Below are positions 7,085-15,467 of a DNA stretch of 49,486 bases, one piece after another. The notes beneath the pieces are model-generated. The model did no database searches. It saw only the letters and a program-made list of their open reading frames with translations, and had not been told where the DNA came from. This DNA is from an uncultured Slackia sp. (GTDB taxonomy: Bacteria > Actinomycetota > Coriobacteriia > Coriobacteriales > Eggerthellaceae). Location: the NCBI RefSeq assembly GCF_959608125.1, contig NZ_CAUHPG010000016.1:1-49486 (forward strand), read 5' to 3'. The position numbers and the translations under genes were made by a program. Every line of letters begins with the position of its first letter. Position 1 is the stretch's first letter.

Positions 7085-8893
7085 ATGATCGACTGCGAAC
7101 ATATGAGCTTCACCTACGACGGCGAGCGCTTCGTGCTCTCCGACGTCAGCATCCGCATAGCCCAAGGCGAATTCGTCTGCATCCTGGGCGGCAACGGAAG
7201 CGGGAAATCGACCTTCGCCAAGCATATCAACGCCCTGCTCGTGCCCGACGAAGGCGCTATGACGGTCGACGGCATGGACACCGCCGACGAAGAATCGCTC
7301 TACGCCATCAGGTCGACGGCCGGCATGGTGTTTCAAAACCCCGACGACCAGCTGGTCGCATCGTTGGTAGAAGACGACGTGGCGTTCGGGCCCGAGAATC
7401 TCGGCGTCGAAACGCCCGATATAGCTCGACGCGTGCGCGAGGCGCTTTCCGAGGTGGGCCTGGTCGGATTCGAGACGCACGAAACCAACGCGCTTTCGGG
7501 CGGCCAGAAGCAACGCGTCGCCATTGCGGGCGCGCTGGCCATGGAGCCGAAGATCATCATTTTGGACGAGGCGTCTTCGATGCTCGACCCGCGAGGCAGG
7601 CGCGGCCTCATGCGCGTATGCAAGGCGCTCCACGAACGCGGCATGACCGTGGTGGCCATCACCCACTTCATGGAAGAAGCCGCCGAGGCCGATCGCGTGG
7701 TGGTGTTCGACGGCGGACGCGTGGCACTCGACGGGGCGCCCGCCGACGTGCTGATGCAAACCGAGAAGCTGGCGCATCTGAACCTCGAGGTTCCCTTCGC
7801 ATGCGAGCTTTCCGAGCGCCTGCGCGCCGAGGGCGTGGACGTGCCCGTGTGCATTCGCGAACACGACCTGGCCCGCGCCATCGCGCAGCGCGCTGACGCA
7901 TTCGGCCGCCCCGTCGTGCAGGCCGAACCCTGCGCATGCCGCGACGCCGCGCACGCTTGCGCGCCCGACGGAACGCCCGTCATCGCGTTCGAGCACGTCA
8001 GCCACACCTACCTCGATTCCTCGAAGGCCAAGAAGAACCGCGGCCGCAAAAAGGAAAAGACCGCCGCATGGGGCAACGACCCCAATGCCGTGTGGGCGCT
8101 GCACGATATCGATTTCACGATCGGCGCGGGCGAGTTCGTAGGCATCGCAGGCCATACCGGATCGGGCAAATCGACGCTCATCCAGCATATGAACGGCATC
8201 CTCAAGCCCACGCAGGGACGCGTATTGGTGAACGGACGCGACATCGCCGATAAAAAAGAAGCCACCGCGGCGCGCGCGAAGGTGGGCGTGGTGTTTCAAT
8301 ACCCCGAGCGCCAGCTGTTCGCGGCCACCGTGTACGACGACGTGGCGTTCGGCCCGCGCAACCTGGGCCTTTCCACCGGCGAGGTGGACGAGCGCGTGGC
8401 ATCGGCGCTTGCGCTGGTAGGCCTTGACCGCGAAGCGGTCGGCGACATGAGCCCCTTCGAGCTTTCGGGCGGACAACAGCGCCGCGTGGCCTTCGCGGGA
8501 GTGCTCGCCATGGACCCCGAAGTGCTCGTTCTCGACGAGCCCACGGCAGGATTGGATCCGGCGGCGCGCAAGGAATTCCTGGGGCTCGTGGCCAGACTGC
8601 ACGCCGAAGCGGGCCTGACCGTGGTCATGGTGTCTCACAGCATGGACGACCTGTCGACGCTCTGCCAGCGCATCATCGTGCTGAAGGAAGGCGAGATGTT
8701 CGCGCAAGGCACACCGCGAGAGGTATTCTCGCTCGACGGAGAACTCGACGCCATCGGGCTGGGCCTTCCCGCGGCGCGGCGCATGGCGCTTTCCCTGCGC
8801 GACCTGGGCATGCCCGAAGCCTTCTCCTCCCTGTACACCGAAGACGAACTGGCCGCGGCCGTCGTTTCCGCATGCAAGGGCGGTGCACGATGA
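7085..8893 (+). CDS. ECF transporter energy-coupling ATPase, two ATP-binding domains fused
   Basis: This 602-residue protein contains two complete ABC ATPase halves that are usually separate EcfA1 and EcfA2 subunits. The first half has the Walker A GGNGSGKST near residue 37, the Q-loop FQNPDDQLV, the signature LSGGQKQR and Walker B IIILDEASSMLDP. The second half has GHTGSGKST, FQYPERQLF, LSGGQQRR and VLVLDEPTAGLDP. A Cys- and Lys-rich linker (about residues 275-325) joins them. It hydrolyses ATP on the cytoplasmic side to drive the S component. The ATG at 7085 has only a weak AGAAG upstream. Its last bases overlap the start of EcfT by ATGA, which implies translational coupling. Confidence 0.95.
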   Translation: MIDCEHMSFTYDGERFVLSDVSIRIAQGEFVCILGGNGSGKSTFAKHINALLVPDEGAMTVDGMDTADEESLYAIRSTAGMVFQNPDDQLVASLVEDDVAFGPENLGVETPDIARRVREALSEVGLVGFETHETNALSGGQKQRVAIAGALAMEPKIIILDEASSMLDPRGRRGLMRVCKALHERGMTVVAITHFMEEAAEADRVVVFDGGRVALDGAPADVLMQTEKLAHLNLEVPFACELSERLRAEGVDVPVCIREHDLARAIAQRADAFGRPVVQAEPCACRDAAHACAPDGTPVIAFEHVSHTYLDSSKAKKNRGRKKEKTAAWGNDPNAVWALHDIDFTIGAGEFVGIAGHTGSGKSTLIQHMNGILKPTQGRVLVNGRDIADKKEATAARAKVGVVFQYPERQLFAATVYDDVAFGPRNLGLSTGEVDERVASALALVGLDREAVGDMSPFELSGGQQRRVAFAGVLAMDPEVLVLDEPTAGLDPAARKEFLGLVARLHAEAGLTVVMVSHSMDDLSTLCQRIIVLKEGEMFAQGTPREVFSLDGELDAIGLGLPAARRMALSLRDLGMPEAFSSLYTEDELAAAVVSACKGGAR

Positions 8894-9690
8894 ATTCGGC
8901 GTTTTCCTTCGGCAGCTATTACCAGGGCGAAAGCGTCTTGCACCGCCTGGACCCGCGCACCAAGCTGCTCGCGGGCATCGCGCTGATCGCGGCGGCGCTT
9001 CTAGCGCGCGATTTCGCGGGGCTTGCCGTGGTGGCCGCATTCGTGGCGGGGTTTTATCTGCTTGCACGCATCCCCTTCGGATCGGCGGCACGCTCGATCG
9101 CTCCGCTGCTGGTCATCGTGGTGCTTGCCTCCGCGCTCAACCTGTTCCTCGTGCAAGGCGGCGACGTCTTGTTCCAGTGGTGGATCGTACGCATCAGCGA
9201 AGCGGGCGTGTATTCGTGCGCCTTCATCGCCGCCAGGCTGTTCCTCATGATGGCGGGTATGAGCCTGGTCACCATGACCACCACGACCATCGACCTGACC
9301 GAAGCGTTCGAGCGTCTGCTGGCGCCGTTCGCGCGCATCGGGCTGCCGGCCCACGAGCTGGGCATGATACTGGGCATAGCGCTGCGTTTCATGCCGCAGT
9401 TCGCCGACGAGCTCGTCGCCGTCTATCGAGCGCAGATCAGCCGCGGCGCAGGGTTCGCGAACAGCCCTTCGCGCGGGATCCGCATGCTTTCCTCGCTCGT
9501 GGTGCCGCTGTTCTCGAGCGCGTTTCGACGCGCCGAAACCCTTGCCGCGGCTATGGATGCCCGCTGTTATCACGGCGCCGACGGGCGCACCCGCCTGCAT
9601 CCGCTGGCCTTCGCTGCGCGCGACGCGGCGGCAGCAGGCGTCATGGCCGTGCTGATCGCGCTTGCCGCCTGCGCCCACCTGGTGCTGTAG
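8890..9690 (+). CDS. ecfT: ECF transporter transmembrane component EcfT
   Basis: This 266-residue membrane protein couples the ATPases to the substrate-binding S component. It begins with the family opening SFGSYYQGESVLHRLDPRTKLL, followed by hydrophobic helices and a long cytoplasmic part. Two coupling-helix motifs are expected in the family; AxARG-like sequences are seen as RAQISRGAGF and MDARCYHG near the C-terminal half. The ATG at 8890 overlaps the upstream stop (ATGA). Having S, A-A and T parts in one riboswitch-controlled operon suggests a dedicated (group I style) riboflavin importer, although the module could also serve S components encoded elsewhere. Confidence 0.94.
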   Translation: MNSAFSFGSYYQGESVLHRLDPRTKLLAGIALIAAALLARDFAGLAVVAAFVAGFYLLARIPFGSAARSIAPLLVIVVLASALNLFLVQGGDVLFQWWIVRISEAGVYSCAFIAARLFLMMAGMSLVTMTTTTIDLTEAFERLLAPFARIGLPAHELGMILGIALRFMPQFADELVAVYRAQISRGAGFANSPSRGIRMLSSLVVPLFSSAFRRAETLAAAMDARCYHGADGRTRLHPLAFAARDAAAAGVMAVLIALAACAHLVL

Positions 9691-9781
9691 CCCGCATTTG
9701 CGCGCCGTATGCGCGTCGCACGACAACTCGCACGAATCGGCGCGCGACGCCGACCGATACGCCCCCTGGAAAGGAGCAGCC

Positions 9782-10192
9782 ATGACTGGAAACGAAACGA
9801 TCCTGCAGTACCTCAACGCCGTGCCCGCGTGGTATCTGGCCACCAGCGTCGACGGGCAGCCCCACGTGCGCCCGTTCAGCTTCGCCGCCGAAGAGCACGG
9901 CAAGATCTGGTTTTGCACGGCAACGACCAAAGACGTCTGGCAGGAGCTTCTGGAAAACCAGCGCTTCGAGGCCACGTCCTGGTGGCCCGGCCACGGCTGG
10001 CTCATCCTGCGCGGCAAGGCGGGCCTGAAAGACGAAGCGGGCGACGCCATGCGCCGCGCAGGCTACGAGCATCTGGAAAGCCTGGGCGAGCACTACGAAG
10101 GACCCGACGACGAGACGCTCGTGTTCTTCAGCGTCGAAGATCCCCAGGCCTGGATTTGCGACCACGACGAGTGGAAGCCCATCGAGCTGTAA
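9782..10192 (+). CDS. Pyridoxamine 5'-phosphate oxidase-family (flavin split-barrel) protein
   Basis: A 136-residue protein of the small FMN-binding split-barrel group. The pattern LNAVPAWYLATSVDGQPHVRPF near residues 12-33 is typical of this fold, followed by IWFCTATTKDVWQELLENQ and the Trp-rich segment SWWPGHGWLILRG. Many such proteins bind FMN, F420 or heme and their reactions are often unknown; it is too short and too different to call PdxH. The ATG at 9782 follows AAAGGAG at a good distance. It sits 91 bases after EcfT on the same strand, so it could belong to the riboflavin operon, which would fit a flavin-binding protein, and a strong terminator follows. Confidence 0.85.
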   Translation: MTGNETILQYLNAVPAWYLATSVDGQPHVRPFSFAAEEHGKIWFCTATTKDVWQELLENQRFEATSWWPGHGWLILRGKAGLKDEAGDAMRRAGYEHLESLGEHYEGPDDETLVFFSVEDPQAWICDHDEWKPIEL

Positions 10193-10210
10193 GCACGCGA
10201 ACCTTTGGAA

Positions 10211-10251
10211 CGAACGAAGGCGGTCCATATCGGGCCGCCTTCGTTCGTTTT
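10211..10251 (+). terminator. Intrinsic terminator (possibly bidirectional) between the split-barrel gene and fdhD
   Basis: CGAACGAAGGCGG pairs with CCGCCTTCGTTCG around an 11-base loop and is followed by TTTT. It lies between two convergent genes, 19 bases after one stop and 15 bases from the other. Confidence 0.85.
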
Positions 10252-10265
10252 AGGATGTATTTCAG

Positions 10266-11171
10266 CTATGCAGACGCCCTGCATGCGACGCATTCGCCTT
10301 CAGGCTCGCGATCGCACGAGGCATCGAACGCGATGCGTTCGGGATGCGTGTACACGGTGAAGCGGTCGTCGCGGGCGAACGCCGCCAATGCGACATCGGC
10401 CTGAGCGGCGAACTCGAGCACCGCCGACGTGGGCGCGGAAACCGTGGCGACCAGGCCAACGCCGAAACGAGCCGCCTTGCTGACCAGCTCGAGCGCGCAA
10501 CGGCTCGAAAGGAACACGAAACCCTCCTGCGGATCGGCCCCCGCGCGCAGCAAAGCGCCGATCAGCTTGTCGAGCGCGTTATGGCGTCCCACATCCTCGC
10601 GCAGCATAAGGAAATCGCCCCCGCGCGACACGAACGCCGCCGCATGCGTGGCACCCGTGGCCTGATGCATGCCCTGCTTATCGCGCAGGGCATTGGCAGC
10701 GCGCGTGATAGCCTCCGCTGGAAACGGACGCGACGGGCCCACATGCACCATACGGGCAGGAAAATAGGACGGAACGCCCTGGTCGCACAACGAGCGAGGG
10801 CAGTCCGACAGAGGGCTCAGCCTCATGGCCGATTCGGATGCAGAAAGCCCCTCGCGCAACGCGACATCCACGATAGGCGCATCCGCCGTGCCGCCTATCT
10901 CCACCGATGCGATGTCGGAGGCGGCATCGACGACCCCGGCCGAAAACAGCGCGCCGTACGCCAGGTCGACCAGATCGACCGGCGTGCACGACAGCGCATT
11001 CAGGCACACGCCGTTGCAAAACAGCAGCACAGGAATCTCGACCGCCACCGTTTCGTCCCGCATATGCAGCCCGTGCACGTCATAGCGCACGCATTCGGGA
11101 ACCGAACGCACCGATGCCTCGTGCCTTCGGCGTTCTTCGCCATCGAATGCAACGAACTTCTTTTCGGCCAC
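10266..11171 (-). CDS. fdhD: Formate dehydrogenase accessory sulfurtransferase FdhD-like protein
   Basis: FdhD passes sulfur from a cysteine desulfurase to the molybdenum cofactor of formate dehydrogenase. Family marks are GATHAAAFV, EDVGRHNALDKLIG, FLSSRCALELVSKAARFGV and RFTVYTHPER. The Cys pair that is CxxC in the E. coli protein appears here as CPRSLC, with three residues more between the two cysteines' usual positions, and the C-terminus is extended by a Cys-bearing tail (CDREPEGECVACRA). GTG at 11171 is preferred because GGGAGG lies five bases upstream; an in-frame ATG at 11189 is the alternative. It follows the formate channel gene on the same strand by about 60 bases, so they probably share a transcript. 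Confidence 0.9.
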   Translation of the reverse strand: MAEKKFVAFDGEERRRHEASVRSVPECVRYDVHGLHMRDETVAVEIPVLLFCNGVCLNALSCTPVDLVDLAYGALFSAGVVDAASDIASVEIGGTADAPIVDVALREGLSASESAMRLSPLSDCPRSLCDQGVPSYFPARMVHVGPSRPFPAEAITRAANALRDKQGMHQATGATHAAAFVSRGGDFLMLREDVGRHNALDKLIGALLRAGADPQEGFVFLSSRCALELVSKAARFGVGLVATVSAPTSAVLEFAAQADVALAAFARDDRFTVYTHPERIAFDASCDREPEGECVACRASA

Positions 11172-11231
11172 ATCGACCTCCCGATTCATAAGACCCGTCT
11201 TCCATGGCCGCGGCGCGCGGCCGCGAACCGT

Positions 11232-12077
11232 CTAGTTTTCCTTCTTCGCGTGGAAGACGAACCAATACGCCAGGCCCACGAACAGCGCGCCGCCCACGAT
11301 GTTGCCCAGCGTTGCGGCCGAGACATTGTAGAAGATGCTGCTGAAATCGAGCGCCGAGGCATCGACGGTCGACGCGTAGCCCGTGCTTTTGGCGAGCAGA
11401 CCCATGGGCAGGAAGAACATATTAGCCACGCAGTGCTCGAAACCGCAGGCCACGAAAGCCGAGATGGGAAGCAGGATGCCGATGACCTTGTCGACCACCG
11501 TGCGCGCGCCGAAGCCGATCCAGACCGCCAGACACACGAAGATATTGCACAGGATGCCCTTGAAGAACAGCGTGATCCAATCGGGCGTCACCTTCGACAC
11601 CGCCACCGAAATCATGGCGCCTCCCACCGCGCCGCCGTTCATGTCGCCGATATGCGCGAAATACACCAGAGCGACGGCGACCAGCGCGCCCGCCAGGTTG
11701 CCGAGCCACACGAGCGCCCAGTTCTTCGCCATGGCACCCAGCGTGATCTTCTTGCTCGCCAACGCGCACACCATAAGCATGTTGCCGGTGAACAGCTCGG
11801 CGCCGCAGCAGAGCACCAGCACCAGGCCCAGGCTGAAGCACAGGCCGCCGACGACGCGCTGAACGGCGAAGGGGATGGAGGGGTCGCCGAGGAACACGCA
11901 GAAATACAAGGCGCCGAAGGCGATGAACGCACCCGCCAGCATGGACAGCACGAGCAGTTTCGCCACCGGCGTCTTGGTTTTCCCTATCGCGACGGCTTCG
12001 GCCTTCGCTTCGATTTCGGCCGGCGTCAGAGCGTCCGGCCTCACGGCCTTCACTTCGGAATCGTCCAGAACCGCCAT
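11232..12077 (-). CDS. focA: Formate/nitrite channel (FNT family), probably a formate channel
   Basis: A 281-residue pentameric-channel subunit of the FNT family that would move formate (or nitrite) across the cytoplasmic membrane. Six hydrophobic helices can be traced, with family blocks GALYFCVFLGDPSIPFAVQR, CCGAELFTGNMLMV, NWALVWLGNLAGAL, FFKGILCNIFVCLAVWIGF and FEHCVANMFFLPMGLL; the asparagine and histidine of the last block are typical pore residues. The ATG at 12077 follows GGGAG. Nitrite is possible, but the neighbours fdhD and selD both serve formate dehydrogenase, which favours formate. The formate dehydrogenase itself is not in the window. Confidence 0.93.
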   Translation of the reverse strand: MAVLDDSEVKAVRPDALTPAEIEAKAEAVAIGKTKTPVAKLLVLSMLAGAFIAFGALYFCVFLGDPSIPFAVQRVVGGLCFSLGLVLVLCCGAELFTGNMLMVCALASKKITLGAMAKNWALVWLGNLAGALVAVALVYFAHIGDMNGGAVGGAMISVAVSKVTPDWITLFFKGILCNIFVCLAVWIGFGARTVVDKVIGILLPISAFVACGFEHCVANMFFLPMGLLAKSTGYASTVDASALDFSSIFYNVSAATLGNIVGGALFVGLAYWFVFHAKKEN

Positions 12078-12293
12078 GGATGGAATCTCCCTTCCTCTTA
12101 TGCCCGCGCAATGCGGACGACCGATACGATGCGCGCGGCGACGCGTCGCAGACACGCCCGGACGCGTCGGACGAGCCTGGAACCACCACGGTACCCCATG
12201 CCGCATTCGACGAACCGGGCGAATTCGCAGTCGGCGCGGATTACATGGCGACGAGAGGGCCCGCATCGGCGGATGGCGGCCGCGCTCGCGTCG

Positions 12294-12299
12294 TATACT
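12294..12299 (+). promoter_or_regulatory. Putative -10 box (TATACT) for selD
   Basis: TATACT lies 52 bases before the selD start in the 274-base divergent spacer between focA and selD. No clear -35 element accompanies it. The remainder of the spacer shows no gene. Confidence 0.4.
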
Positions 12300-12351
12300 T
12301 ACATAAACGCACGACGGCGCGGCGCCGCCGACCGAAACGAACGGAGACACC

Positions 12352-13434
12352 ATGAGCGAGAAAGAACGCATCAGGCTGACGCAGCTGACATCGCGCGGCG
12401 GTTGAGCGGCGAAATGGGGTCCGGGCGACCTCGACGACGTGCTTGCCGCGCTCGCGCAGCGCAGCGCGCACGACCTTCTTCCCGCCGACGCAGACAGGCT
12501 GCTGCTCGGCTTCGAGACGAGCGACGACGCGGCGGTCTGGCGAATCGACGACGACACCGCGGCGGTGCTTACCGTGGATTTCTTCACGCCCATCGTAGAC
12601 GACCCGTACCTGTTCGGGCGGATCGCGGCGGCCAATTCGCTTTCGGACGTGTTCGCCATGGGAGCAAGGCCCCATGTAGCGCTTAACATGCTGGCGCTCG
12701 ACAGCGCCTTGGGATGCGAAGTGGCGGCCGAAATCCTGCGCGGCGGCGCCGATACCGTGCGCGAAGCCGGCGCCTTCGTGGCCGGCGGCCACACGATCGA
12801 CGATGCGGAGCCTAAATACGGCCTGACCGTGTTCGGGACCGTGCATCCCGACCGCATCGTGCGCAACGCCGGAGCGCGGCCTGGCGACGTGCTGTTTCTG
12901 ACCAAGCCGCTGGGCACGGGCATCATGGTCGCGGCTCGCTCGGTGGGCCTGGCCGACGACGACGCCATGCGGGCCGTGACCGACGCCATGGCCGAACTGA
13001 ACCTGCATGCGGCCGAAGCCATGAAGGCCGCAGGAGCCCATGCCGCCACCGACGTGACCGGATTCGGTTTCGCGGGCCATCTGCACGAAATGCTCGCGGC
13101 AAGCGGATACGCCGCCGAAATCTCCTGGAACGCGCTACCGATATTCGAGGGCGCGTGGGACAACGCCTGCGCCTACTGCAGGCCCAACCGCGCCTTTGCG
13201 ATCATGGACCTGGCGGAGCGCTACATCGCGCAGGGCGAGCTTTCGGACGAAGAGTACGACAACCGCATGGCGGTGCTGTGCGACCCACAGACCTCGGGCG
13301 GCATCCTGGCGGCCATTCCGCCCGATAAGGCCGACGAGTTCGCCTGCGAATTCGAACGACGCGCAGGAAGGCCCGCTTGCCGCATCGGCGCGATTACAGA
13401 AGGCCCGGCCGGTACGATTTCATTGATCGATTGA
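12352..13434 (+). CDS. selD: Selenide, water dikinase (selenophosphate synthetase), selenocysteine-containing
   Basis: SelD makes selenophosphate from selenide and ATP, the selenium donor for selenocysteine. The frame opens at the ATG at 12352 (GGAG upstream), reads MSEKERIRLTQLTSRGG and then meets TGA at 12403-12405, after which it continues as AAKWGPGDLDDVLAALAQ to the stop at 13434. This is the well-known SelD active-site motif (C/U)xxK, so the TGA is Sec at residue 18, giving 360 residues. Later motifs are SDDAAVWR, DPYLFGRIAAANSLSDVFAMGA, and TDVTGFGFAGHL. Calling the gene from an internal Met would lose the catalytic site. Context: divergent from focA and fdhD, linking it to formate dehydrogenase. 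Confidence 0.96.
12403..12432 (+). promoter_or_regulatory. Sec codon and bacterial SECIS hairpin in selD
   Basis: Ten bases after the in-frame UGA (12403-12405), GGGGTC (12416-12421) can pair with GACCTC (12427-12432) around the loop CGGGC. In bacteria the SECIS minihelix recognised by SelB sits in the coding region about this far behind the UGA. The loop is GC-rich rather than the E. coli-type sequence, so the exact fold is an inference. Confidence 0.75.
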
Positions 13435-13495
13435 CCGACGACAGCGCCCGGCACGGCGCCTGAAAACCGACGACTGCCGAGAAATGGAGGAGAAC

Positions 13496-14032
13496 ATGAC
13501 ATGCGTACGCATCGCGCGCCCCGAAGAATTCGAACAGGTGGCCGCGCTTTATGATGAAATGGTCGCCGACATGGCGCATTCCGCCTTCGATCCGCACTGG
13601 AACCGCGAAAACCATCCGAGCGATGCGTTTTTGAAGCAGGCGGTCGAGCACGGCCAGCTCATCGTATGCGAATACGAAGGCGAGCTCGCAGGGGCCTTGG
13701 TGCTTGACTCGGGCGGCGCGCAAGGCTACGAAGGCGCCCCGTGGCCGACCGATGCGACGGCCGACGAGGCCGCCGTCATCCACGTGCTATGCACCCTTCC
13801 CCGCCTGCAGGGAAAAGGGCTTGCACGAGCCTTGCTGAAAGGCGCGCTCGACGTTGCGCGAAAGGACGGCCGACGCTGCGTTCGCCTGGATATCCTGCCC
13901 GACAACCTGCCGGCGCAAAAACTCTACGAATCGGAAGGGTTCGTGCGCGTCGCAGACGCCGCGCTCACCTATCCCGACGGCACGTTCGACGCGGTGCTCT
14001 ACGAATGCCCGCTCGAAAAGCCCCGTCCCTAG
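13496..14032 (+). CDS. GNAT-family N-acetyltransferase
   Basis: A 178-residue acetyltransferase that would use acetyl-CoA; the acceptor is unknown. The first part is RIARPEEFEQVAALYDEMV, and the CoA-binding motif A is seen as IHVLCTLPRLQGKGLARALLKGAL (RxxGxG as RLQGKG) around residues 95-118, followed by RLDILPDNLPAQKLYESEGF, a typical C-terminal GNAT block. The ATG at 13496 is preferred over one 12 bases upstream since the ribosome-binding site GGAGGAG lies between them. It stands 61 bases after selD on the same strand and may be cotranscribed. Confidence 0.9.
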   Translation: MTCVRIARPEEFEQVAALYDEMVADMAHSAFDPHWNRENHPSDAFLKQAVEHGQLIVCEYEGELAGALVLDSGGAQGYEGAPWPTDATADEAAVIHVLCTLPRLQGKGLARALLKGALDVARKDGRRCVRLDILPDNLPAQKLYESEGFVRVADAALTYPDGTFDAVLYECPLEKPRP

Positions 14033-14049
14033 CTTTCTCGCATCGCGAA

Positions 14050-14102
14050 AAAACGGCCGCAGGCGGCACGTCGAATGCGACGAGCCGACCCGCGGCCGTT
14101 TT
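14050..14102. terminator. Bidirectional intrinsic terminator between the acetyltransferase and the M50 protease
   Basis: AAAACGGCCGC (14050-14060) pairs with GCGGCCGTTTT (14092-14102). Plus-strand transcripts end in TTTT and minus-strand transcripts in six T, so it can serve both converging genes. Confidence 0.8.
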
Positions 14103-14124
14103 CTCTTATGGCGCGAACCCTGTG

Positions 14125-15198
14125 CTACCAGTTACCGAAAATGAAGCGCTGGATGTCTTGGTTCAGCATGATGATGAAAAATCCTATGAACAGCGCCATG
14201 CCCGCGATGCTCATATAATTCATGGCCTTGTAGCCCACCGCCTTACGCGAAATCTTCTGGAAAATCTCGATTACGAAGCGACCGCCGTCGAGGGGCGGGA
14301 TCGGCAGCAGGTTCATGATGCCGAGCGACACCGAAATCATAGCCATGAACTGGAGGAACATGGCGAGGCCCGCATCGGCGTACATCTTCGACATGACGGC
14401 CATGCCCATGATCGACGTGGAGCCCGACACCGTTTCGGCGGCGGTCTGCGGATTGAACAGTCCCGCCACGGCTTGCGCCACCAGCACGATGTAGCTCACG
14501 CCGCCCTGGACGGCCTCGATGGGCGTGAGCACGATATGCTGCTGGATGACGCCCGCCTCGTCCACGATGTCGACGCCGATCACCGAAAACGCCACCACCA
14601 GCAGCACGATGGCCACCAGCAGATTCATGAACACGCCGGCCAGCAGGATGACCGAACGCTTCCAAAACGGCAGCGCGCGATACGTCTGCGCTCGTTCGGA
14701 CAGATACAGCTCGTGCGCGTCGGAGAACTCGCGCGGCATGCCTTCGGCCAGGTCGATGCCGCGCTTCTTGTTCTTGTACGCGCGGGTGCGAAAGATATTA
14801 TGCTCGTCTTCTTTCTTCGGACCCGTCAGACAGCCCCAGTCTTCCAGCACGTAAAGCACGTCGCACGCCTCCTGGATGGTGATTCCCATCTCTTCGGCCA
14901 AGTCGTCGGCATACACGGTGCCATGCTTGTAGGCGAAAGCGAGCGCGCCTTCGATATACGGATTTTCGGGGCCCGGCTCCATGCCGCACACTTTGGCATA
15001 ACCGCCCAGCGGCACCGCCGTCACGCCGAAGCGCGTACCGCGCCAGGTGAACCCGACGCTGGGGCCGGGAAAGCCGATCATGAACTCGGTCACGCGCACG
15101 CCGAACGCACGCGCCGCCAGGTAGTGGCCGCCCTCGTGCACGAACACGAGCACCGAAAGCACGATGGCCAGGTACAGAATCATCATCACGATATCCAT
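14125..15198 (-). CDS. M50-family site-2 protease (RseP/RasP-like) without PDZ, with a winged-helix-like insertion
   Basis: An intramembrane zinc protease of 357 residues. The first membrane helix carries HEGGH at residues 21-25 (HExxH), and the third-ligand motif NLLPIPPLDGG places Asp304. Family helices LLAGVFMNLLVAIVLLVVAF (about 185-205) and the C-terminal MNYMSIAGMALFIGFFI are present. Two things are odd: no PDZ domain follows the second helix, where RseP-type proteases carry one or two, and the cytoplasmic loop between the first two helices is enlarged (about 70-175) with VYADDLAEEMGITIQEACDV then LYVLEDWGCLTG, which looks like a winged helix. The ATG at 15198 has GAAGGA upstream. Preceded by a terminator; it appears monocistronic. 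Confidence 0.9.
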   Translation of the reverse strand: MDIVMMILYLAIVLSVLVFVHEGGHYLAARAFGVRVTEFMIGFPGPSVGFTWRGTRFGVTAVPLGGYAKVCGMEPGPENPYIEGALAFAYKHGTVYADDLAEEMGITIQEACDVLYVLEDWGCLTGPKKEDEHNIFRTRAYKNKKRGIDLAEGMPREFSDAHELYLSERAQTYRALPFWKRSVILLAGVFMNLLVAIVLLVVAFSVIGVDIVDEAGVIQQHIVLTPIEAVQGGVSYIVLVAQAVAGLFNPQTAAETVSGSTSIMGMAVMSKMYADAGLAMFLQFMAMISVSLGIMNLLPIPPLDGGRFVIEIFQKISRKAVGYKAMNYMSIAGMALFIGFFIIMLNQDIQRFIFGNW

Positions 15199-15414
15199 GG
15201 GAGGAATCCTTCTCGCAATATCTCATGAAGCGCGGCCGCGACGCAGACGGCGGCCGCACGCGTCTCTTTCGCCTGCGTTTATACCGGCTCGCCCGACGCA
15301 CAGCCGCGCGCGAAGACGTCATGGGCACGAAACGCGCAAACAAAACGCAACGAAACGCCCCGCTGCGTCGCACGGCGTAGGGATCGCGCGGCACGGCAAG
15401 GGTCCATGCGCACG

Positions 15415-15444
15415 AAAACGCCCCGGGCGCATATGCCCGGGGCG
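15415..15444 (-). terminator. Intrinsic terminator after the MetRS-like gene
   Basis: On the minus strand CGCCCCGGGC and GCCCGGGGCG form a perfect 10-bp stem with a 6-base loop, followed by TTTT, 23 bases past the stop at 15468. Confidence 0.85.
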
Positions 15445-15467
15445 CTGGGAATCGGTTTTCGAAAAGC

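Noticed and set aside
12439..13434. SelD starting at an internal Met, or selD as a pseudogene broken by a stop
   Set aside because: The stop is TGA exactly at the Cys/Sec position of the active-site motif, with a ribosome-binding site before the upstream ATG and a SECIS-like hairpin behind it.
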